Source: Gaeumannomyces sp. JS-464 (taxonomy: Eukaryota > Ascomycota > Sordariomycetes > Magnaporthales > Magnaporthaceae). From it: a stretch of 64,000 nt of DNA. Each line of letters opens with the position of its first letter. Within the stretch, counting starts at the first letter, position 1. The DNA lies in the NCBI GenBank assembly GCA_002197995.1, contig NGZR01000008.1:1054001-1118000 (forward strand), in the 5' to 3' direction. Below, piece by piece: positions 1 to 8,950 of the stretch. Below the pieces are notes generated by a model. It searched no databases. It was not told the origin of the DNA and worked only from the letters and a program-made list of their open reading frames with translations. The translations under genes and the position numbers were made by a program.

Positions 1-285
1 TGTAGTGTTTTGTCTTTTCCAGCGTTTGGGCTTCCAGATTGTCGACTGGATTTGGAGCTTGGTGAAACTGTTGGGTATGAAGGCGGATCTCTTGTGTTCA
101 AAATGATTGGAAAAGCGGCAGGCTGGGAAGAAAAAGCAGATTATGATGACGAGCTCGGCGTCCTTCTTGTGCTTCTTCTCCTCAGCGTCCGCATTAGCCT
201 GCTTGCGCCGCCTCATTAAGCTCCTTTGCTTCTCTACAGCTCCGGGGGGTCGGTCGCTCGAATCCGAAGCGGGCTGGGCAGACAT
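1..285 (-). CDS. Partial unknown gene; lysine-rich fragment, leaves window
   Basis: Minus-strand frame opening at an ATG at 285-283 (MSAQPASDSSDRPPGA) and reading through a charged stretch (RRRKQANADAEEKKHKKDAE) to a tail with the motif WKPKRWKRQNTT before it leaves the window. I do not recognise the family. The same two blocks, a KQA(N/D)ADAE stretch and WKPKRWK(R/K)QNTT, occur again at about 3010-3170 on the same strand, so this is one of two related fragments flanking the glycosidase relic. In this copy about 60 residues of unlike sequence lie between the blocks, possibly an unspliced intron. Whether it is expressed cannot be judged. Confidence 0.4.
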   Translation of the reverse strand, partial: MSAQPASDSSDRPPGAVEKQRSLMRRRKQANADAEEKKHKKDAELVIIICFFFPACRFSNHFEHKRSAFIPNSFTKLQIQSTIWKPKRWKRQNTT

Positions 286-578
286 CCAGTGCCCTCGCTG
301 TTGGCTGGGCGCGGGCGATGTTTGTGGCCGTGCCTGCCCGGCCCTTGCTAGCGCGAATTAAGCCTGCAGAACCCGGTGACATCGAAGAGTGCGATCACTA
401 CTGCGATGAGCATGGGACGAACTCGCTAAAAATGTCGACTGAGCTTGATCACCAATCCTTTTGCCGAAAATGGGGGCCATGCCGGTGGTCCCACCAGCCG
501 CTCAGCGCAATGACAAAAGGAACCTTTTGTGCTTGCCGTTGTGCATATTCCGTTTTAGAGCTTGCAACCAGGCCGCGC

Positions 579-2824
579 ATGCTGGAGTTTGTCGCCGAGG
601 GTCGGCCGGGGTACGACATCGCGGTAAACGGGACACCCAAGAAGGTGTCCATCATCATCCCGCGGCCAAACGTCGCCAACATTCGCTTCCGGGTCGACGA
701 GTCCATCGAGGTCCACGCGACGCTCGTGGTGCACGATGGCGAAGCGGTGCAGAACGTAACGCTCCACAATACGGGCTGCGCCGCCAAGACGGTCGAGGGC
801 GACCTGTCGCTTTGCGCGAGCGTCAACCGCGCCTCGTACGGCCAGCTAACCGAGGGCGGCCCGCTGCCGATCCCCAGGTCCGAGAACGCGCTCGACCTGG
901 CCGAGGACGGGGACCGCTTCGCCGTTACGAATCGCCGCTCGAGGCGCGCCTCGAAGGGTGCTACTACGTCGGCGACAAGATCGCGAGCCTTTGCGGCTTG
1001 CTGGACGACGCGAGGGACCGCTGCTGCTACGGCGCCGCCAACGGGAGCGGCAGCGGCGCTAAGAGCGCCAACGGCGGTGGCCCTGGGCGTCGAGCCGTGA
1101 CGGTCCTCGGACGCCCCGTCTCCGCGTCGACGCCCTGGGAGGTGCTCGTCGCTGCGGGCTCGAGCGTGGAGCTGACGGCGCGGTTCCGGCTAAGGCCCAC
1201 TGCCGGCTGCGCTGTCGGCAGCGGCCTCGCCCCCGTTATCGCGCCTTTCCCGTCCCTGTAGCAGTTCCAGGGCGTTGTGGGCGCCGCGGCCAAGCCGCTA
1301 TCATTGGAGCGGACTGGAAGGAGCCGCACAGCCTCAAGACGTGCATTGTGCGGCGGACGCTCGACTACATCATCGGCAATTACCTCGTGCCACTGGGCGA
1401 GAGCTGCTGCGCCATCGTTACGGACCGCGTCGCGCTGCCGCTGGGGTGGAATCGGGATAACTAATATGGACGCTCGTCATTCTCTCTCTCCTTTATCCTC
1501 CTTTTCTTACCTTGGTGGCATCTAACAAGTAGCCCACCCCCAGCTGGCAAGTCCGCTTCCTGCAGTACTCCGAGCGCACGCTTAACAACTTCGTGCACCC
1601 GGACCTCATCGCGTCCTTTTACGCGGCCACCATCCAACGCGCGCTGCGCGGCCACCTCTTGTGGGTTTTCCGGCGCGCCGAGCGCCCCGCCGGCTACTAG
1701 CACCGATCGTACCTAGTGACGGGCAAGCCCAAGGACGGCAAGGTTTTCCAGCTGGACCAGCAGCTGTACCCGCTCGTCGAGCTGTGCGATTTTGCCGCCG
1801 CGTACCCGGAGAACGGTGACCTGGTCCGGAGCATCCCGCTGCGCAAGCCGGCCGTCAGCGAGGTCCTACGCGTGATTTCGGCAAAGGCCAGCCCGGCCAC
1901 GGGCCTGGTGCCGACCGAGTCGCCCGGGGACGACGAGATCGTCCACCCGTACCACTTTTCGACGCAGGTCGTGCTGTGGTTCGCCCTCTTCCGCCTCGTC
2001 CGCCTGCTCGAGGGCCTCGGGGTCGGCGACGGCGTCCCCGTCCGACTACGGGCGGCAGGCGCACACGCTCGCGAAAGCGCTGCTGAAGGGCGCGGCCGCG
2101 CGGGTCCGGCACTTCCTGGTACGCGACGAGCAGGGGAGCCCTTGTTTGCGTACGTGACCAACGGCGAGGATAAGTGCATGCTTTACCACGACGGCGACGA
2201 CATGCCCACGCTGTTTGTGTCGCGCTCGCAATTCAATTTGGCCGGTATTCTGAACGGCATTAGCGCCCAGTTTGGCGGAGCGGAGCGGGTGGACGAGGTA
2301 AGTGCCTGTCCTGGGAAAGACTTGTTCTTTTTCTCCTTTTTCTTACTGCGCTGGTTGTAGCACGAGGCGTTAGGTAAGCACGAGAATAACACGCAAGCCT
2401 CGAACGACAGGACGAGATTGAGGATGCCTGGCGCAATACCATGCACTTCGCTTTCTCACCACGCAACGCCTGGGGCTTTTGCTGCGGGAGCAGCGCGAGC
2501 GATAAACCGCCGCAGCAGCACCAGCCAGACGAGCAGCGGCAGCAGTACCCCTTCGGCGGCCTCGGCAGCGTGCATAGCAGCGGGGCGTGGACACTCGGCT
2601 ACTTCCAAGAGCTTATATTTGCGCGCATACAGGGCGACAGCACCGCCAAGCAGGACGCATGGCGGCGCATCGTGGGCGTCATGCTGTGGGACGGCACCTT
2701 TCCCGAGGCCGTGGACGCGCGCTTTGGAAAGTGCGTGTCCAAGGCCTGGTTCAGCTGGCCGGCCGCCACGATCGGTGCCGCGCTCGTGGACGCCAGGGAG
2801 ACGGCAAGGCACGGCAGCTATTAG
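579..2824 (+). pseudogene. Six-hairpin glycosidase (GH125-like) relic
   Basis: The pieces join into one protein only if several frame changes are allowed. An N-terminal beta-rich block (GRPGYDIAVNGTPKK) is followed by LPLGWNRDN-YWQVRFLQYS, by FQLDQQLYPLVELCDF, by a VHPYHFSTQVVLW block, and near the C-terminus by FGGLGSVHSSGAWTLGYF and SKAWFSWPAA. The WxRD, aromatic and HSS-type motifs in this order resemble (alpha/alpha)6 six-hairpin glycosidases of the metal-independent alpha-mannosidase type; the GH125 label is from memory and tentative. Damage: a one-base shift near 935, a stop at 1259, a paired shift at about 2035-2130, a TAG at 1698-1700 where W is likely, and an intron (1464-1543) whose donor reads AT instead of GT. 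A normal intron donor GTAAGT lies at 2298. The start is uncertain; the ATG at 579 is only the last plausible one. Confidence 0.55.
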
Positions 2825-2963
2825 CACTAGATTGTTCCCTTCGAGCCCCATAGTCAAGCCTTTTTCCTGCTGCCTAACCCTCACTCCTCTCGATGGTTGT
2901 TACACCGTTATGGCATTAAAAAGCTCGTTTTCATTTTTTAAATTGGAATCGTTTACATGCCTA

Positions 2964-3489
2964 TTACCAGTGACCTGGCAGCTGCCGTGGATGAGGGGTT
3001 AAAGGGCGGATGATGTTTGTGGTGTTTTGTTTTTTCCAGCGTTTAGGCTTCCAGCTCCCTCTTTTCTCCTCATCAGTTTTGTTACCTTCTGCCTCGGCGT
3101 CCGCATCAGCCTGTTTGCGCCGCTCCTCGGCCTCCTGCTCCACAGGACTCGGCCATGGAGCTAAACTCGGCAAGGGAAACTCGCCTTTAAGCTTGCTTAT
3201 GCCCAGGCCCGCTTTTATGGCCTATCCCGCACTGGCGACTGGACTGGATCACAGGCTGCACCTGAAATCCCGAAGCTGGCGATCCCGACAACACCGGCCG
3301 CCAGCGGCCGTTCGACTTTAGCACGAGCCCGCAACGCTCGCCACCTCGCACGGCAAGCCTCTCGGCGCGCCGTTGTAAATCTTTCCATGTGGCTTGTGCG
3401 CCTGCGCCTTCATGCAGCCGCATGACCGGCGGGATGGCCGTACTTAAATTCCAGCAGCCCTGGATGTGCTGGAACCACTTTGTGTCCAT
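2964..3489 (-). CDS. Unknown small gene, divergent from the acetyltransferase
   Basis: A minus-strand frame begins at ATG 3489 (MDTKWFQHIQGCWNLS) and reads about 100 residues, with TWKDLQRRAERLAVRGG and RWRPVLSGSPASG, to about 3187. A second frame further downstream carries EQEAEERRKQADADAEAE followed closely by GSWKPKRWKKQNTT, the motifs also seen at the left edge of the window. I infer two exons or one gene with a frame change; the junction is unresolved. Its ATG lies 45 bp from the acetyltransferase ATG at 3534 on the other strand, so the two would share a very short promoter. No known domain recognised. The repeated tail motif supports a real, if perhaps decayed, family. Confidence 0.4.
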
Positions 3490-3533
3490 TTCTGCCTCCT
3501 CCCACCGTTCAAGATTTCACTGCTTCCACAGTT

Positions 3534-4303
3534 ATGAAGTGTCGACTAGCAGAGGCCAGGGACCTCGGGCGCTTGGTCGAGATTACTATAACGTCACTTC
3601 CAGACGATCCACATATACTTACGAATGGCCGAACCACGAAGAGTTTCCGGATGACCACCGCCGCTACTGGGAAGCCAAGCTCAATGTCCTCCTTCACGAT
3701 CCACGCACCCAATGCTTCGTTGTCGAGCATCAAAATGAGGCCAACACGCCACTGATTGTGTCCTTTGGCATTTTGAAGGGGGGCAACGTTTCGACTGAAA
3801 ATGACGACTGTAAGGGTGCCAGTTTCCTTCCGCATTAAATGCTTTTCGAGTTTATACCTAATTTCCAATGCCTCTTTTCAGATCAACGCGCGATGGAGGA
3901 ATACAACAAGCTCCCCCGCCCTAGCGGATCACAGAAACGCACAGAAGCCCTTAAAAAGGCCAGCGAATCTGCTCACCACCGTCTCCACAAAGCCGGCATC
4001 GATGACTTTCAGTCGATCGAGCTTCTTGTAACAGACAAAGAGTTTCGTCGCCAGGGCGCCGCGACGGGGATTATGGCCAAAGGGCTAAATGACGAAATCT
4101 ATGTGGTCGTCGAAGCCAGCCCCATGGGTAAACCACTATACGAAAAGTTTGGCTTCAAAGAGTCACATACAGAGACGGTCCAGGCTGATGGTGAGGATGT
4201 GGAAACATCCTTTTCCGTCATGACAAGGCCTCCCCAGCTCCCCAGCATGGCACCGGAGTTGGGCAGCGCTTGGGCGGGCGGGCATTGCGATAAGTTCATG
4301 TAA
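3534..4303 (+). pseudogene. GNAT-family N-acetyltransferase, shifted
   Basis: GNAT enzymes move an acetyl group from acetyl-CoA to an amine. The frame starts MKCRLAEARDLGRLVEI at 3534. After LPDDPH the reading frame changes near 3615 and continues as YEWPNHEEFPDDHRRYW. A GTAAGG donor at about 3810 and a CTTTTCAG acceptor at about 3880 define an intron of about 72 nt. The second exon carries the coenzyme A motif region LLVTDKEFRRQGAATGIM (R/QxxGxA) and the C-terminal EASPMGKPLYEKFGF typical of fungal GNATs. Between these two the usual alpha-3/beta-5 segment looks shortened, so a small internal deletion is likely. One base shift plus that deletion suggests a relic or a sequence error. Substrate unknown. 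Confidence 0.65.
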
Positions 4304-5635
4304 TGATTGGCCCATTAGATCATTTTTCTTCAAGTTAGAATGTGAATGCCGCTTTTCATTGAATACCCTTCCGCCTTCTACATCTGAACAGTCGAGAGTT
4401 CCCGAATCAACACACTCCGTCAAAGCAAGGGGCGCTGCGAGGGCCTGGGCGGGAAGGGAAGCCCCGCGCGGCGGCTTTGGGGAAAGCAGCAGGCGAAAGG
4501 CGGTGTGACATCCCCTCAAAAACGGCATGTGGACGATGCTCATTCGCTTCTCGGTAAGCAAAGGCCCAGCTGCGCAGCGGGCAGGTAGTTAGGCAGGCAT
4601 CTGCTACAATGCACCGGCATCCAACCCAGGAAAACGGACGCTAACCCCTTTAATTACCGGACAGCCGGCCTGCTTGCCGCTTGACTAACAAGACGCTAGC
4701 TCCAGGCCCGCTCGCATGTTGAATTAAAGTGCGGCCCGTGCGTCGTGGTTTACATACTGTGTTGGGGCGGCCGTGGGCCCAGATCCACACAGAGAGCCCG
4801 GGGCAAGGTACCTTGGTAGGGGGTCTCTGGTCGCTGCACGCTGCCTGCCCACTCCACTAGCGGTCTTTCCACTTTTGTTGCGCCACCTGTCTTGGGCGGG
4901 GACAGCAGCCACGTCTGCGTGATGTATCTTTTTCGCCCAGCCACTTGTCAATCCTGCATGTTTGGCGTTTCCCCAACATTCCCTGCCTGTTCCGCCATTT
5001 TTTCGATTTTTGTGAGGAGTTGGCCCGTGCGCCGGTGCCCTACTTCACCCACGAGAGCGTCACCCACCGGATTGTCACCTCTCTCTAAGAACACAGACAA
5101 TACAGAGCTGTTTCCCTCTTTTGCAGGCGGCCCTGCGGCCGCCCTACACCTCCAACAATTTTGGAAGCCTCCCCAATGTATTGATGTGTCCTATTTAATT
5201 ATTTGTTTTGTTTGTTCCATGTGCATGCAACAATTTGCCATGTCCGTTCTAATCAACTTCTGTCGTCCCCTCGAGTGCGGTCAAGGTGCCGACCTCCGAA
5301 AGAGGTAATTGATCGGTAGGCTCACCCCTGTTTGTGAGCGCCAAAGCTTTGGGTGCGAGTTCTGTAACGTACCTCTTTGTAATAACGACTTGTGCTGGTA
5401 CCTGTATTACGGGCTAAATCAGGCGGCGTTGGAAGTACCGAAAAATAGACGTTTCTATTGGCTGACACGCGTAGGATCTGCAGTCGGCACCTCAACGCAC
5501 TCAAAGGGACTCGCTGCGCCCCATGCTATGCACGGTCATCGAAAATTCCCGTCCAATCATGTTAATTAACCAGGGATTCGGCCCACAATTACAGTCGCGC
5601 CGCCTTTGCTTGTATTTGCTTTGTTTGTTTTTTCT
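4304..5635. other. No gene recognised
   Basis: I see no convincing reading frame, RNA gene or repeat in this stretch. The short frames on both strands have no recognisable motif and no consistent codon pattern. Confidence 0.4.
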
Positions 5636-6470
5636 GGCGCCCACCCGCCACTTACGCTGTTTTTTTTTCTAGCGCCCACCCGCCATTCAATTTTTTTTTC
5701 TTTTTGGCGCCTACCCGCCACTCACGCTGTTTTTTTCTCTGGCGCCCACCTGCCATTTACGCTGTTTTTTTTCCTGGCGCCCACCCGCCATTTGATTTTT
5801 TTTGTTTCTGGCGCCCACCCGCCATTTGATTTTCTTTTCTTTTTGGCGCCTACCCGCCACTCACGCTGTTTTTCTTTTTGGCGCCTACCCGCCACTCACG
5901 CTGTTTTTTTCTGGCGCCCACCTGCTATTTACGCTGTTTTTTTTTCTGGCGCCCACCCGCCATTTGATTTTTTTTTTTTCTGGCGCCCACCCGCCATTCA
6001 ATTTTTTTTTTTTTTGGCGCCCACCCGCCACTCACGCTGTTTTTTTTTCTGGCGCCTACCCGCCATTCAATTTTTTTTTCTTTTTGGCCCCACCGCCACT
6101 CACGCTGTTTTTTTTCTGGCGCCCACCCGCCACTTGATTTTTTTTCTTTTCTGGCGCCCACCCGCCATTTATGCTGTTTTTTTTCTGGCGCCCACCCGCC
6201 ATTTGATTTTTTTTTCTTTTTGGCGCCCACCCGCCACTCACGCTGTTTTTTTTTCTGGCGCCTACCCGCCATTTGATTTTTTTTATTTTTGGCGCCCACC
6301 CGCCACTCACGCTGTTTTTTTCTCTGGCGCCCACCCGCCACTTGATTTTTTTTCTTTTCTGGCGCCCACCCGCCATTTATGCTGTTTTTTTTCTGGCGCC
6401 CACCCGCCATTTGCTTTTTTTTTTTTCTCTGTCGCTCACGCTGTTTTTTCTCTTGCGCCCACCTTCCCTT
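5636..6470 (+). repeat. Polypyrimidine minisatellite upstream of locus 1 gene
   Basis: More than 20 tandem units of about 35-40 bp alternate a T-rich run with the block CTGGCGCCCACCCGCCA and a short tail (TTTGA or CTCACGCTG). Units differ in T-run length and in small changes (CCCACC/CCTACC). The top strand is almost entirely pyrimidine between the blocks. The array stops about 30 bp before the ATG at 6500, and its last unit contains TTTTTTCTCTTGC, a string also found just before the start codon of the locus 2 gene. Long frames across the array are open only because the unit lacks stops. Confidence 0.9.
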
Positions 6471-6499
6471 TACCTCACTGCTAACTACCTGCCCAAGCG

Positions 6500-8520
6500 A
6501 TGACTTCGAACTCGGACCCAAAAGCCCTCCGAAAGCAGGCGCGTCAATTGGAGCAGGACGAAAAAATAAAATAAAAGAGGCAAAGGAAGCCAATCTTACA
6601 GAGCGTATCAGTGCTATAAAGCCAGGCAGCAAAGCATCGGCCAGTATTGGGAAACACGTGGTGTCCCGAGCCGAAGCCCGGTACTTTAGCCTAGACGACA
6701 AACTCGCAGTCAAAAACTGCGCCTTGCCTATTTTCGTGGCCGCCGTCCGTCACGTCAAATCCACGGAGTATTCCCTCTTTGCTCCCGAGCTTTTTGGGGA
6801 GGAGTGGACTTTTTTGTATTACTCGGATTGGATCCCAATTCTTGAGGCACTTTGCGAAAAGAAAGAGGACCTCGCCTGCAAATTTTTCGAGGGTAAGGTG
6901 GCCCTTTTTGCAGTAAAGGTTGTTTGCACGCTGACCACTTTGGTAGAGGTTGTTACCCATATCCAGACCCATGGCCTGTTTGCACGCCCATTACCGGCGG
7001 TCGTTCCCGCTCACGACGTCGCCTCCGCTTCACCAACCGCGCCTCGCAACCAAGGCATTAGCGCATCCCCAGGTAGACGAATCAAACCCCCATCACTCTA
7101 TTTGTCGCCTTCTAACATGCAATTTTGGCACGCAGGCTCGCCTCCGTCCTCCGTCGCGAACACCATCGCAGCGCCTCAGCCCCGGCTCGACGATGCCACC
7201 ACGACAACCCAGCCCGGTCCCTCCGAACCTCGCACAAAGAAGCGGAAGGCATCCGATACGTCTGGGGAGCCCAGGCAATCTCGGGGCAGACCTCGCAAAC
7301 ACCCCCTGTCGCAAACAGCTCGATCGGCCGACACCCCCGCGGCCGAAACGTATCTGCCGACCGAACGCGCCGACACCCGTACCGCGTCACCCAGGGCGGA
7401 CGCCCAGGCGAGCCAGCAGGGTCCATCTCCCCCACCGATCCAGTCTGCGACCACGTCTCCCGACAACAACGCGGCCTCCGGAAACCCCGATGCCTGCTGC
7501 CGTACTCTGGCCGAGCCGCCGTCCTCCCAGACCTCGCTTCAGATTAGCACCCCATCCCAAGGTTTGTCTGCCATTCTGGCCTTGCACTACCCACTTTCGC
7601 CCCCGACGGACCTATGCCTTTACATAAGGCCTTCATATGCTAACCGTCCGTTGCGTATCGCCATACCCCTAGGCTCGATCCCGCCTGCCCATTCGAGCCG
7701 ACCGCGGGCGGCCGACCGCGAGGATACCGAAAACAGCGCACTGTCCACCGCCACCGAATGCTTCCAGCTGGGCCATTCGCATATATTACGCGTTTCGAGT
7801 AAGCAATAATTGGCGCTTTTGTTTCGGCCTTTTGCCCGCTAACTCCACTATGTCGCCAGCTCCGCCCACATCCACGCGAGCCCCTTCCACGAACACAACC
7901 GTCTTGGCACCCCTGCTAGAAAACACGACCACGCCAGCGCCTACCCACGAACCCGCCCTACCCCCGCGGTCGAAATGTCATCCACAGTACAGGTGCGCGC
8001 TAGTGCTGCGTTAGACCAGCTATATCCATCGTCGTTCGACGGCTACACAGCGCCGCCTCCTTCAGCACCCGGTATGCCGGTCCAAAATGCGGTTCCACTA
8101 CTTATCACAAGCAAGACGGCCCCGGCCGAACAGCCTTCGCCGACTGAGCCACTGAACAAGTGGGAGGGATACGATCGCTCTGTTGCACCCAGCTTGTTTT
8201 CCAAGGAGGTTATAGATTGTCTGGCTCCGGAAACGGAAAACAATGCCCTAGGGCATTCAATACTGTGTTCCTATGATCTGCGCGACCGCGACATAGCGTA
8301 CACGTTCATCGTCCGCCTAGCGGATGATAAGGACGTTCGCATTACGGAAAAACACCTGTTGGGTGATCTTTTGCATGCCGCGAAGGTTTGGCGATCTTTC
8401 GTTAAGAGTGAACCAATACGTACATATTCTCGGAACTGCTTCGCCATCGACACGATAGGGGCCGATGGGCACCGTGTAGCTAGCGCACTTTTTCCTAATG
8501 GCAAGATAGAGATAAATTAG
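6500..8520 (+). CDS. Locus 1 long gene: basic, disordered-middle protein
   Basis: Unknown family. The first ATG after the minisatellite (6500) gives MTSNSDPKALRKQARQLEQD, and after a frame change in an A-rich run near 6570 the main frame continues KEAKEANLTERIS, then a globular-looking block (ARYFSLDDKLA, EEWTFLYYSDWIPILEAL). Two in-frame introns are plausible: 6893-6946 and 7073-7135 (GTAGAC, CTAAC, GCAG). A Pro/Ser/Thr-rich disordered middle holds a likely nuclear signal (RTKKRKAS) and an AT-hook-like RGRPRKHP. A third intron fits at 7799-7859. The last block, open from ATG 7975 to TAG 8518-8520 in another frame, ends with a compact domain (IAYTFIVRLADDKD, GKIEIN). The small minus-strand gene overlaps its stop. 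Compare 34653-37528. Exon joins, and whether 7975-8520 is a separate gene, remain open. Confidence 0.6.
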
Positions 8521-8804
8521 GTGGTGCTGGTGAACCAGACCTTCGCGTCGTTGACAATGACAGTTACAGGTTCCGTTGGCCCAGCTTGAATGTACTCATC
8601 GCCATCCTTCGCCAACTTGCGATTAGGAATAAACTCGCCCCCGTATGATATCAATCGCGCACCCTTTTTCCAATGAATAGTTTTGGACTCGTGCAACTCC
8701 CAAGACATATAGCCGAATGGGTTTTCCTACCCCTGTTAGATATACCACGAGATAATTGTAAAGTATTGCGCGCTTACAGGTTCAATCTCAGGCAAACCAC
8801 TCAT
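8517..8804 (-). CDS. Locus 1 small convergent gene, 78 aa, one intron
   Basis: Exon 1 is 8804-8778 (MSGLPEIEP). The intron is 8777-8727 (51 nt; GTAAGC donor, ATCTAAC branch, GGTAG acceptor). Exon 2 is 8726-8517, starting ENPFGYMSWELHESKTIHW and ending DAKVWFTSTT. The intron is phase 0 and the joined frame has no interruption, giving 78 aa. Its TAA stop (8519-8517) shares two bases with the TAG stop of the plus-strand gene (8518-8520). The alternating hydrophobic pattern suggests a small beta-rich protein. There is no signal peptide or membrane segment. A TATA-like CTTATAAATA lies about 140 bp upstream. The gene at 37538-37844 has the same size, layout and position. No known family recognised. 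Confidence 0.7.
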
Positions 8805-8937
8805 TGCCAAAAGGTTTGTCAATCGACTGGTGGGATATAAATCGTCGAGGGAATGGTAGATATTTGAATGATTAGGTTGGGTTCTTGAAGCGTATCTAGG
8901 CTCGCTACGTCCAATGTTTCCTGCGCGGGAAGGTGCG

Positions 8938-8950
8938 GTATTTATAAGGG
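8938..8950 (-). promoter_or_regulatory. TATA-like box of locus 1 small gene
   Basis: On the minus strand the sequence reads CTTATAAATACCGC about 135 bp above ATG 8804, close to a GGGGTTCG string. The locus 2 small gene has GATAAATACC about 190 bp above its ATG, also near GGGGTTCG. A promoter role is inferred from this parallel. Confidence 0.4.

Noticed and set aside
240..275. Possible tRNA T-arm (GGTCGCTCGAATCCG)
   Set aside because: No matching D-arm, anticodon arm or acceptor stem around it.
5636..6470. CRISPR-like regular repeats
   Set aside because: The units are contiguous tandem copies without unique spacers, in a eukaryotic genome.
5606..6484. A 292-codon open frame across the locus 1 minisatellite
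   Set aside because: It is open only because the repeat unit has no stop in any of several frames; the peptide is a Phe/Pro/Arg/His repeat with no start context.
5925..6713. Lysine-rich minus-strand frame across the same array
   Set aside because: Reverse reading of the T runs; the same repeat explanation applies.
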